From Dissulfurimicrobium hydrothermale (GTDB lineage Bacteria > Desulfobacterota > Dissulfuribacteria > Dissulfuribacterales > Sh68): a DNA stretch of 64,000 bases. The notes beneath the pieces were generated by a model, which did not search any database, was not told where the DNA came from, and was given only the letters and a program-made list of their open reading frames with translations. Positions 56,238 to 64,000 of this stretch are shown here, in pieces. Position 1 is the first letter of the stretch, and each line of letters starts with the position of its first letter. Made by a program: the position numbers and the translations under genes. The stretch lies in NCBI RefSeq assembly GCF_022026155.1, contig NZ_CP085041.1, forward strand, positions 1,582,306-1,646,305. The letters run 5' to 3'.

Positions 56238-56930
56238 ATGATCATCTTCATCACAGGGACAGATACAGATATAGGAAAGACCTTCGCCGCCAGCCTCCTT
56301 GCCAGGTCCTTTCTTGACCGCGGTCTTGCAGTCAAGGTTCAAAAGTGGGTAAGTACCGGCAGGCGCGCCTATTCAGATGACCTGGCATTTATCTATAGTT
56401 TCATAGGAGAAAAAGACCTGCCAAAGGCAGGCTCCTTTGAATCTCCTTATTGTCTTTCTTTCCCGGCCTCGCCCCACCTTGCTGCTGAAACGGAAGGTGT
56501 ATCCATAGAAAAAAAGCATTTGATCAAGACCTCTCGCTCTCTTGCCGCACAATGTGACATCCTTATTATTGAAGGGGCCGGAGGCGCTCTTGTACCTCTG
56601 TCCCGAGATCTCTTGACCATAGATCTGGTTGGCGAGCTTAAACTGCCAGTCGTCCTGGTGGCAAGGAGCGGACTCGGTACGATAAATCATACTTTACTTA
56701 CAATCGAGGCGATGGAGAGGCGGGGCATTAATATATTGTGCGTGCTTCTTAATAATCAGAACGATGTCCCTGATCCGTTAATCGTCAATGATAACTTAAA
56801 GACAATCGGGGAATTCGGTGACCTCCCGGTATTCGGGCCGATCCAGCGCGTAAAAGAACCCAGAGAGGCCCTTTACACTATAGAACCTATGGTACAGTAT
56901 CTACTCGACTGTTTAAGAGAGACGAATTAG
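56238..56930 (+). CDS. bioD: Dethiobiotin synthetase
   Basis: Closes the ureido ring of dethiobiotin from diaminopelargonate, CO2 and ATP. The P-loop is ITGTDTDIGKTFAAS, the metal and substrate region is IIEGAGGALVPLS and the adenine-binding region is VLVARSGLGTINHTLLT. 230 residues. Seven bases before bioA. Confidence 0.94.
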   Translation: MIIFITGTDTDIGKTFAASLLARSFLDRGLAVKVQKWVSTGRRAYSDDLAFIYSFIGEKDLPKAGSFESPYCLSFPASPHLAAETEGVSIEKKHLIKTSRSLAAQCDILIIEGAGGALVPLSRDLLTIDLVGELKLPVVLVARSGLGTINHTLLTIEAMERRGINILCVLLNNQNDVPDPLIVNDNLKTIGEFGDLPVFGPIQRVKEPREALYTIEPMVQYLLDCLRETN

Positions 56931-56937
56931 GGCCTAA

Positions 56938-58278
56938 ATGGACATAGTTGAAAAAGACAAAAGGTTTCTCTGGCACCCCTATACACAGATGAAAGACCTT
57001 GAAAAGGTGCCCTTGCTCTTTGTGGATCATGCAGACGGCGTATTTTTATATGACAGGGATGGAACAGCGTATTACGACTGCATCTCTTCATGGTGGTGCA
57101 TCGTCCACGGCCACAATCACCCTTATATTAATGCGGCTATAAAGGCCCAGCTCGGACGCCTCGAACAGGTTCATTTTGCAGGAACCACGCATGAAGGCGC
57201 CATCAAACTGGCTGAGCGCCTCGTCGGGATCACCCCGCCCAATCTTACCAGGGTCTTTTATTCCGATAACGGTTCAACAGCGTGCGAGGTTGCATTAAAA
57301 ATGTCATTCCAGTATTGGAAACAGGCAGGACATCCTGAAAGAGAACGATTTGTCGCCCTTGACCGTGGATATCATGGAGATACCATCGGCACAATGAGCG
57401 TAGGCGGCACCGGCGGCTTCCACTCCATATTTTCACCCCTGTTTTTCAAGACCCATCGGCTGCCTTCGCCATATTGTTACCGCTGCGTCTACGAAAAGCC
57501 ATGCGCCGATGACTGCACGCTCGAGTGTCTTTCTCCACTTGAGACCTTACTAGACGAGGGCGGCATAGCAGCCATCATCCTCGAGCCGCTCCTTCAGGCG
57601 GCTGGCGGCATGATAGTTTATCCTGTAAAATATCTCAAAAAATTGGCAAATCTTGCCAAGGCCTACGGGGCACACCTTATCCTTGACGAGGTGGCTACAG
57701 GCTTCGGGCGTACAGGCAGGATGTTCGCCCTTGAACACGCCGGGATCGAGCCGGATTTTCTCTGCCTCTCAAAAGGTATTACAGGGGGATATCTCCCGAT
57801 GGCCGCAACCCTTACGACAGAAGAGGTCTTCCAGGTCTTTTATGACGATTACGAAAAGGGCAAGACCTTCTTCCATGGCCATACATTTACGGCAAATCCT
57901 CTGGCTGTGGCTGCCGCGCTCGCATCACTCGACGTATTTGAACAAGAGATGGTACTTGAGAAGACCGCGGACAAGATCGCATTTCTGCAGAGAGAAAAGG
58001 AACGAGCAAGGGACATACCGATCGTGGGGGATATAAGGGGAATTGGCATGGTTGCCGCCTTCGAGCTGGTGGAGGATAAGGCCACGAAAAGGCCTTTTGA
58101 TCCGAAGATGCGGATGGGGTGGCTCGCATACATGAAGGGGCTCAAAAAAGGCCTGATAATCCGGCCGTTGGGTGATATTATCTATCTATTCCTCCCCCTT
58201 TCCGTAACTATTGGCGAGATCAGAGACATACTCGACCGACTCTTTTCAGTCTTGTCTTCACTTGAGGCCAAGACATGA
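56938..58278 (+). CDS. bioA: Adenosylmethionine-8-amino-7-oxononanoate aminotransferase
   Basis: PLP aminotransferase that makes 7,8-diaminopelargonate, normally with SAM as amino donor. Family text: WHPYTQMKDLEKVPLLFVDH, the substrate-site SSWWCIVHGHNHPYIN, LDEVATGFGRTGRMFA, and the PLP lysine in CLSKGITGGYLPMAAT. 446 residues. Overlaps the bioB start by four bases. Confidence 0.96.
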   Translation: MDIVEKDKRFLWHPYTQMKDLEKVPLLFVDHADGVFLYDRDGTAYYDCISSWWCIVHGHNHPYINAAIKAQLGRLEQVHFAGTTHEGAIKLAERLVGITPPNLTRVFYSDNGSTACEVALKMSFQYWKQAGHPERERFVALDRGYHGDTIGTMSVGGTGGFHSIFSPLFFKTHRLPSPYCYRCVYEKPCADDCTLECLSPLETLLDEGGIAAIILEPLLQAAGGMIVYPVKYLKKLANLAKAYGAHLILDEVATGFGRTGRMFALEHAGIEPDFLCLSKGITGGYLPMAATLTTEEVFQVFYDDYEKGKTFFHGHTFTANPLAVAAALASLDVFEQEMVLEKTADKIAFLQREKERARDIPIVGDIRGIGMVAAFELVEDKATKRPFDPKMRMGWLAYMKGLKKGLIIRPLGDIIYLFLPLSVTIGEIRDILDRLFSVLSSLEAKT

Positions 58279-59252
58279 ATCCCTGGAACGCTATATCGAA
58301 AGAATTATCGCTGCTCTCAGGTCTTCCGTTAAAAACACTCCTGGATCAGGCCCTTGAGGTCAAATTCAAGCATAGGTCCAATCGTCTATCCCTCTGCACG
58401 ATTATGAATGTAAAGTCAGGGCTGTGTACCGAAAACTGCGCATTTTGTGCCCAATCGGCAAGGTTCAAGACCGGCAGCCCTGTCTATGGACTTAAATCCA
58501 CGGCCGAGATCGTCGAAGAGGCACAAAGGGCCAAGGCAGCTGGTTCAATGCGCTTCAGCCTCGTCGCAAGCGGACGCGGCCCCAATGATGAAGAGGTAGA
58601 CCTCTATGCAGAACGGATATCGGCTATAAGGAGCAGAGTCGGAATAAATATCTGCGCCTCCCTTGGGATAATCGACAAATATAGCCTCATAAAACTGAAA
58701 GAGGCTGGGCTGAGCCGCTATCACCATAATATAGAGACATCAGCCAGGTTTTATCCCAATATAGTAACGACCCATAGCTTCAATGAACGGATCAACACAA
58801 TCCTGGCTGCAAAGGAAGCTGGCCTTGAGGTCTGTACCGGCGGCATAATAGGCCTTGGCGAGGCCTCAGAAGACCGCATCGACATGGCCGCTACGCTCAA
58901 ATATCTCAATGTGGATTCCGTACCCATAAACATCCTCGTGCCTATACCAGGCACTCCGCTTGCCTCAACCCCAGCTATCCCTATATATGAAATATTACGT
59001 ACAATAGCCGTCTTCAGAATTGCACTGCCGGACAAGGCCATAAGGATAGCCGGAGGTCGCGAGACCGCGCTCAAGGACTTCCAGGTGCTTGCATTTCTTT
59101 CAGGGGCCGACGCCATGCTCGTAGGCGGATATTTGACCGTCAGAGGCAGAACGATTGAGGAAGATATGGCCTTTGTCAAAAATATCAAAGGGCTTTGGCG
59201 GCATTACATGGAATGGAATCCTAAACCTGATTGGCCTGATCTGTCTTTTTGA
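58275..59252 (+). CDS. bioB: Biotin synthase
   Basis: Radical SAM enzyme that inserts sulfur into dethiobiotin. The cluster motif CxxxCxxC is CTENCAFCAQSARF; later conserved pieces are YHHNIETSARFYP, GGIIGLGEASEDRI, PINILVPIPGTPL and the arginine that binds the second cluster in IRIAGGRETAL. 325 residues. The 3' end overlaps the converging xseA gene by 32 bases. bioF and the pimeloyl genes are not in the window. Confidence 0.96.
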   Translation: MNPWNAISKELSLLSGLPLKTLLDQALEVKFKHRSNRLSLCTIMNVKSGLCTENCAFCAQSARFKTGSPVYGLKSTAEIVEEAQRAKAAGSMRFSLVASGRGPNDEEVDLYAERISAIRSRVGINICASLGIIDKYSLIKLKEAGLSRYHHNIETSARFYPNIVTTHSFNERINTILAAKEAGLEVCTGGIIGLGEASEDRIDMAATLKYLNVDSVPINILVPIPGTPLASTPAIPIYEILRTIAVFRIALPDKAIRIAGGRETALKDFQVLAFLSGADAMLVGGYLTVRGRTIEEDMAFVKNIKGLWRHYMEWNPKPDWPDLSF

Positions 59253-60606
59253 ATACATATCTGTCTTTTGCCACGGACAATGCCTCACAGAGGATGGCCC
59301 CATTCCGTGGAATTATTACCAGCCTTTCCCCGGCCTTAACCTTTTCCGCATCCCTGACCACCTCATCGCCAAGACCTTTATAGACGATGCTGTAGCCCCT
59401 CGAAAGGATCGACAGCGGGCTCGCCGCCTCAAGACGCCCGACAACCCCTGAAAGCGCTGTCCTTTTCCGCTCAATATATAGACTGCCGGCCCTTACGCAT
59501 CTTAAAGAGATGGCCTCCATCTGGGCGCTTAAGACCCTGCAGCGTCTTTTGTATCCATTGAGCGCACCTTCAAGTCTTCCAAAAAGGTTATCATATCTTA
59601 ACTGTCGCTCTCTCAGGGCATGCCTTGGGTCTTTAAGGCGATAGGCAAGCATCTGCACGCCCTTCTTTTCAAACCTTATCCTATTTAAAGCCGCGCGCAG
59701 AAGGTCTTGTCTCAGGCCCTCAAGCCGCCTTAACAATACATTCTGAGATGGAAATATCGCCTGGGCCGCGGCGGTAGGCGTCGCGGCCCTATAATCGGCA
59801 ACAAGATCGGCAATAGTAAAATCTATCTCATGGCCGACCGCAGAGACAACAGGCACCGGTGCCCTAGATATCTCCCAGGCTAGGTCCTCGCTGTTAAAGG
59901 CCCACAGATCTTCTATTGAACCGCCGCCTCTGGTAAGGACTATAACATCGCCATCCCCTACAACCTTAGATATCATCCTTAAGGCCGCGATAATCTCCTC
60001 GCTCGCACCCTCGCCCTGCACCTTTACAGGACAAATAATAATTCTGGCGCCCTTGAACCTGCCCCTTGCCGTACGTATAAAGTCCTGTATGGCCGCTCCT
60101 GTCGGCGATGTAATGACAAATACCCTCTCAGGTATAAGCGGCAGAGGCCTCTTGCGCCCTTCTGAAAAGAGCCCCTCCTTCGCGAGCCTTGCCTTGACCG
60201 CCTCAAGGGCCAGCATCAAGGCCCCCTCCCCTTTCCTTTCAATGGATTCGAGCACGAGCTGAAGGTCTCCCCTGCCGGAATAGACGTTCAGCCTGGCAAG
60301 GCAAGTCACGTGCTGGCCGTCCTGGATGCCGGATGAGCTGGAAGCCGCCTGTGACCTGAACATCACGGCCCTGATCTGTGCATAGTTATCCTTCAATGTG
60401 AAATAAATATGCCCGGAGGAGGCCCTCTTAAAATTAGATACCTCACCCTCGATCCAGATATAATGGAAGGCCCCATCCAGCAGGTAATTTATCTCAGAAA
60501 GGAGCCTTGAGACCTGCCAGACCTGTCTTTCGGGCAGATTATGGCCCTGGCCGGCGGATTCGAGGGCCGAGAACGGGAACAATGACCTTAAAAGCTCTTC
60601 AGACAT
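59221..60606 (-). CDS. xseA: Exodeoxyribonuclease VII large subunit
   Basis: Catalytic subunit of the single-strand exonuclease VII. N-terminal OB fold (FHYIWIEGEVSNFKRASSGH, then IYFTLKD), catalytic domain (VFVITSPTGAAIQDFIRTA, then LTRGGGSIEDLWAFN and VVSAVGHEIDFTIADLVADYRAATPTAAA split over two runs), and a coiled-coil C-terminus. 461 residues. Last gene of a tight four-gene run, seven bases after the M24 peptidase gene. The small subunit xseB would be expected next but the neighbouring converging gene is bioB. Confidence 0.95.
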   Translation of the reverse strand: MSEELLRSLFPFSALESAGQGHNLPERQVWQVSRLLSEINYLLDGAFHYIWIEGEVSNFKRASSGHIYFTLKDNYAQIRAVMFRSQAASSSSGIQDGQHVTCLARLNVYSGRGDLQLVLESIERKGEGALMLALEAVKARLAKEGLFSEGRKRPLPLIPERVFVITSPTGAAIQDFIRTARGRFKGARIIICPVKVQGEGASEEIIAALRMISKVVGDGDVIVLTRGGGSIEDLWAFNSEDLAWEISRAPVPVVSAVGHEIDFTIADLVADYRAATPTAAAQAIFPSQNVLLRRLEGLRQDLLRAALNRIRFEKKGVQMLAYRLKDPRHALRERQLRYDNLFGRLEGALNGYKRRCRVLSAQMEAISLRCVRAGSLYIERKRTALSGVVGRLEAASPLSILSRGYSIVYKGLGDEVVRDAEKVKAGERLVIIPRNGAILCEALSVAKDRYVFKKTDQANQV

Positions 60607-60613
60607 GGCGGAT

Positions 60614-61816
60614 CTAACAGATTATCAGCTCCTGCGGGCTTGTGGTCAGGCGCTCTGCGCCGTTTTGCGTAATCAAATAGGTATCTTCTATGCCAACAAT
60701 GCCTTCATCCGGAAATACAAGCTTCGGCTCAACGGCAACAACCATGCCTTCAGCCAAAGGCATCGGGTTCTTTCTTGAAAGAAACGGGTACTCATCGACC
60801 TCTACACCAAGGCCATGGCCGATAAAAATCACCTGATTTCGGCCAAATCCCATAAAATTCTGCGCATATCCAAGACCTTCCATCCGATTTATCGCCCAGT
60901 CATATATCGAGGAACAGCTTGCACCCGGGACAAGCCGCTCTTTGATCCCCTGATGAACCTCCAAGACCGCCTTATAGGCATCCAAAAGGCGCTCAGGCAG
61001 GCCTTTTATGCAAAAAAGCCTTGTCTGGTCACAGAGATAGCCGTTTGATGAACCACCAAAATCGATGCACACGGGCTCAAAGGTCCTGATTGTCCTTGTG
61101 CCTGCGCCCAGACCATAGGCAGGCGATGTCCCAAGGCCTCCGCCAGGCGTATTGGTCCATGATGGCATGGCCCCATCCGCGCCGGAGAGCACATGTCCCA
61201 TACCGCACTCCTGATTCCATCCCCTCATGCGGAGGTAGCCGGGATGTCCTTGCAATCTGAGCCTGGTTTCAATCTGGCTGGATAGCTCCAGCTCGGTAAG
61301 GCCTTCACGCAGGGTTTCCTGGACGCAGGCCACGGCTTCGGCCACCTGGCCGCACGCCTCCCTGATCCGATCGATCTCCCAGCGGGACTTTACGGCACGG
61401 GTAAGACGCACTGCATGGGTTACATCAACAAATCTCGCACCTGGCCAGATATTTTTACTGTAGTAGAGGTATAAGGCCGCTGGAAGACAATCAAGCTCAA
61501 GCCCGACAACCGCGGCATCCAGAAGGCCCTTTTCCTTGAGCGCCTCATTCAGGCCGCTCATGCCAGAAAGCGGTCTTATATCTCTTAAAGCAGACTCCTT
61601 GATGGCCCTTTCAAAGACCCTCCAGACCAGAAAAAGCGGCTCACCATGAGCAGGTATGAACAGATGTCCATCCTGCACCGTACCGGTAAAGTAATAAAGA
61701 TCGGCATTTTGGCGCAGCATGGCAAGCTCTATCCCCAGATCCCTCAAATGCCCTTGAAATCGCCTCGTACGCTCAAAAAGCTCGGCTTGCGGCGTCAGGG
61801 ACCCCTGCAACAACAC
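60614..61816 (-). CDS. M24-family metallopeptidase (Xaa-Pro aminopeptidase-like)
   Basis: A 400-residue pita-bread metallopeptidase. An N-terminal creatinase-like domain (residues 1-140, LAMLRQNADLYYFTGT) precedes the catalytic domain whose five metal ligands are in order: CIDFGGSSNGYLCDQTRLF (two Asp), GHGLGVEVDEYP (His), AVEPKLVFP (Glu) and GIEDTYLIT (Glu). It could trim peptides with proline in second place; substrate range cannot be fixed. Its start lies 44 bases inside the end of the transglycosylase gene, an unusually long overlap. Confidence 0.88.
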   Translation of the reverse strand: MLLQGSLTPQAELFERTRRFQGHLRDLGIELAMLRQNADLYYFTGTVQDGHLFIPAHGEPLFLVWRVFERAIKESALRDIRPLSGMSGLNEALKEKGLLDAAVVGLELDCLPAALYLYYSKNIWPGARFVDVTHAVRLTRAVKSRWEIDRIREACGQVAEAVACVQETLREGLTELELSSQIETRLRLQGHPGYLRMRGWNQECGMGHVLSGADGAMPSWTNTPGGGLGTSPAYGLGAGTRTIRTFEPVCIDFGGSSNGYLCDQTRLFCIKGLPERLLDAYKAVLEVHQGIKERLVPGASCSSIYDWAINRMEGLGYAQNFMGFGRNQVIFIGHGLGVEVDEYPFLSRKNPMPLAEGMVVAVEPKLVFPDEGIVGIEDTYLITQNGAERLTTSPQELIIC

Positions 61817-62711
61817 TGTTATCTCCTATCTTAAGACCCAATCTTTCCGCCACCTGAAGGACCGTCTCTGCATACGGCCGACTGTAGTTATATTTTAAAA
61901 TAACTTGCACCGCATCATCATAATTAAGCCCAGGCGACCAGCCATAGCTTTTAAGATAATTGGCCATGCTTGCAATAGCGTCCGCCTTGGAGAAGAGATC
62001 AATCCTGCCGTCTTTGTCCTCGTCAACCCCAAAAAGAATGGCGTTCGTCGGCATAAATTGGCATATCCCTATGGCACCGAATATGGAGCCCCTTATACTC
62101 AAAGGATCTATATTGTTTTGATAGGCATAATCCAAAAAGGCATGGAGCTCATGATACGCCCACTCCGACTTCTTTTGGATACTTGCCATTAGCATATCGT
62201 TTTCGCTGGACGAAAAGAGGGTATCCGGAAGCCATGGACGCACTTGTTTTAGATCAGAGGCCAGGGCCATGCTTGCAAGTACATTGAAGACAAGAGCGCC
62301 GCCTGGATTTCTCCCGAGATCAGTCTCAACAAGAAGTATAGCGACACATACCTCCTTTGGAACGCCATATTCCTGCTCGATCCTTGTCAATAATTGATAA
62401 TTTGCATAAATAAATCTCTCAGCCCTGGCTATCCTGTCAGGACGCAGAAACTGGGCGTAATCAAGTTTTGCCTCACTGTGGGTCAGTTTTCTAGGCATTA
62501 CTCTCGGGTCGAATCTAACCTCCGACCTGGCAAATAGGCGCCTCATCTTCGCCCCATCTTCACCGTCTTTTATAAGGCGTTCTATCAAAGGGGTCCAATT
62601 CACAGCCACCCTGTTTGCCTCTGAAGACGGATGAGGGAGACAGACAGCAAATAAGATAGCCACTGTTATAAAAAATAACGGCCTTGAATATCTACTAGCC
62701 AAGCCAGCCAT
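61773..62711 (-). CDS. Lytic murein transglycosylase, MltB (GH103) type
   Basis: Cleaves peptidoglycan glycan strands from the periplasm. Starting at ATG 62711 gives a signal peptide (SRPLFFITVAILFAVCLPHP), then the GH103 domain with the catalytic Glu in VAILLVETDLGRNPGG, followed by IGICQFMPTNAILFG and a calcium-like DEDKDGRIDLF. There is no lipobox Cys, so it is probably soluble or only loosely bound. An earlier ATG (62744) would add 11 residues before the signal. It overlaps the preceding peptidase gene by 17 bases. Confidence 0.87.
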   Translation of the reverse strand: MAGLASRYSRPLFFITVAILFAVCLPHPSSEANRVAVNWTPLIERLIKDGEDGAKMRRLFARSEVRFDPRVMPRKLTHSEAKLDYAQFLRPDRIARAERFIYANYQLLTRIEQEYGVPKEVCVAILLVETDLGRNPGGALVFNVLASMALASDLKQVRPWLPDTLFSSSENDMLMASIQKKSEWAYHELHAFLDYAYQNNIDPLSIRGSIFGAIGICQFMPTNAILFGVDEDKDGRIDLFSKADAIASMANYLKSYGWSPGLNYDDAVQVILKYNYSRPYAETVLQVAERLGLKIGDNSVVAGVPDAASRAF

Positions 62712-63996
62712 CAGGGGGCCCTTTGACCTTGCGCAATTCCACAAATAGTACCTTTTTGGCAGGATTTTCCTGTCTTAAACAGGCCATCCATTTAGAGGAT
62801 TGGGACTCAAAACGCTTGAGATCGGCCCTTGCAAGTATGGATTTCGGCATGAATTTTACGCTGAATGGGTCTTTAAACACACCTTTTACGGCAAGTCGAT
62901 AATCAAGATGAGGGCCGGTGGCAAGACCGCTCATGCCAACATAGCCGATCACCTGCTTTTGCTTCACCCTCGCTCCAACCGCTATGCCCTTTGCAAACCT
63001 TGACAGATGCGCATACTGGGTCTCGATCCCGCCAGAGTGCCTTAGACGCACGGTTTTCCCAAAGCCGTTCTCCCACCCTGCGAATTCGACCTTGCCGTCT
63101 GCCGCAGCCATGACCGGAGTGCCTATAGGGGCTGCAAGGTCAACACCCAGATGGGGGCGTTCAGACCCCAGGATCGGGTCCAATCTGTGAAAGCTGAATC
63201 TGGACGTGATCTTGATTACTGGAAGAGGCGACCTCAGAAAGGCCGTACCTATCTCACGTCCGTTTGCATCGAAATAATGCCCTTCTTTGGCCCCTTTCCT
63301 CCTGAAATAATAGGCGTTTATATCTTTCAACACCCCGTCGTACCTGGCTGCCAGTATCCGGCCATACCCTATGAATCTGCCGTGTTTAAAATACTTTTCG
63401 ACGATCAGGTCGAACCTGTCTTCCGGCATGGATTCGGTATTGAAATCTATCTGTGATGAAAAGATATTGGCAAAGGCCCGTGCCAGCTTCGGCTGCTCGC
63501 CGATATTCGAAAAACCGTCGAAAAGCGAATCACCTACGACACCGGACAACTTGACCACCTTGCGTTCAAGCGTCACATCTTCTTGATAGACCTTATATCC
63601 GCCGTCTTGATCGGGTTCGATGGCATACAGCTCAAAGGGCCCTCTCTCGTATGTACATCTTACAAGGTGCCCTGCATAATCTGTAGAGACGGAAAAGACG
63701 TCGCCGGGTTGCAATCTTTTAAAATTTATAAGTCTAGAGAGCTTCTTTGTCACGTCCGCGGCCAACTCGTCCCCGATATCTCTTTTTTGAAAAATCTTGT
63801 CTATCAAGGCCTGGAAGCTGTCCCCTTGTTCCAGCGTCATAGATGTCGTCTCAAGCCTTTTACCTTCGGCAGAGGGGCCATGGTATTGGATCCTTGACGA
63901 TTGCGCACCAAAAATAAAGGACGGTCTAGCTGCTGATCCTGGTGCATCCGGATACCCGGCCGATTGTAAAAGAGGACCATAAGGATCTGTTTGCAT
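62695..63996 (-). CDS. M23-family cell-wall endopeptidase (MepM-like), 5' end probably outside window
   Basis: Zinc peptidase that cuts peptidoglycan cross-links. Residues about 60-260 form the LysM-like/OB-type N-terminal region seen in MepM (LINFKRLQPGDVFSVSTDY). The M23 domain follows, with metal ligands in RPHLGVDLAAPIGTPV (H and D) and GPHLDYRLAV (H-x-D variant of the usual H-x-H), and GKTVRLRHSGGIETQYAHLS in between. The ATG at 63996 is only five bases from the window edge, and no signal peptide is visible, so the real start is probably further out. First of four overlapping genes on this strand. Confidence 0.85.
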   Translation of the reverse strand: MQTDPYGPLLQSAGYPDAPGSAARPSFIFGAQSSRIQYHGPSAEGKRLETTSMTLEQGDSFQALIDKIFQKRDIGDELAADVTKKLSRLINFKRLQPGDVFSVSTDYAGHLVRCTYERGPFELYAIEPDQDGGYKVYQEDVTLERKVVKLSGVVGDSLFDGFSNIGEQPKLARAFANIFSSQIDFNTESMPEDRFDLIVEKYFKHGRFIGYGRILAARYDGVLKDINAYYFRRKGAKEGHYFDANGREIGTAFLRSPLPVIKITSRFSFHRLDPILGSERPHLGVDLAAPIGTPVMAAADGKVEFAGWENGFGKTVRLRHSGGIETQYAHLSRFAKGIAVGARVKQKQVIGYVGMSGLATGPHLDYRLAVKGVFKDPFSVKFMPKSILARADLKRFESQSSKWMACLRQENPAKKVLFVELRKVKGPPDGWLG

Positions 63997-64000
63997 AAAG

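Overview
The window reads as the chromosome of a Gram-negative, flagellated, probably anaerobic bacterium, most likely a member of Desulfobacterota (former Deltaproteobacteria). This rests on family content: hrcA-grpE-dnaK order, a TrpB2-type tryptophan synthase, an orphan CheX, a sigma-54 activator, a small diiron protein of the kind linked to encapsulins, and the overall style of the proteins. I cannot name the genus from sequence alone. Most of the window is ordinary housekeeping DNA at moderate GC. Accessory and decayed pieces sit mainly between tRNA genes.

Layout. 1-8.2 kb: a large MscS-type channel (cut by the window edge), an iron alcohol dehydrogenase, a diguanylate cyclase gene broken by three single-base indels, the uvrC-speE pair and tRNA-Pro(TGG). 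8.2-10.1 kb: lapA followed by a scar in which a truncated mscS gene, an IS3-type remnant and the first codons of a Na+/H+ antiporter are fused. 10.3-20.3 kb: PBP1A, a CBS-ACT protein, a ferritin-like protein, mgtA and clpB, and a beta-hydroxyacid dehydrogenase. 20.3-26 kb: coaE and tRNA-Arg(TCT), then a decayed S24 phage repressor, two tandem paralogous small membrane proteins with their own promoter and terminator, a divergent FtsH and a multi-pass membrane protein. 26-34 kb: a methyltransferase, a PHP hydrolase, cheX, comEC, a 125-bp inverted-repeat element and an AT-rich P3A-type H+-ATPase gene with one in-frame stop.

34-48.9 kb: three tRNAs, panE, nadE, a sigma-54 activator beside a TolB/FlgO-like secreted protein, then recD2-uppP-htrA (the HtrA has lost its whole catalytic triad), tRNA-Pro(GGG), a SpeD homologue without the pyruvoyl-forming serine, and trpB2-motA-motB-pilZ. 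48.9-54 kb: the hrcA-grpE-dnaK heat-shock operon behind a sigma-70 promoter with a CIRCE-like repeat; its terminator is split by an IS256-type element sitting exactly in the hairpin loop. 54-64 kb: a phosphoesterase, an APC permease joined to bioD-bioA-bioB, and on the other strand a tightly overlapping M23 peptidase - lytic transglycosylase - M24 peptidase - xseA run.

The points most worth a second look are the two non-catalytic enzyme homologues (SpeD-like, HtrA-like), the promoter-small protein-small protein-terminator-FtsH locus beside a tRNA, the IS in the dnaK terminator loop, and the mgtA leader, where the ribosome binding site lies inside a hairpin downstream of a 35-codon frame. No CRISPR array, restriction system or intact prophage was seen.
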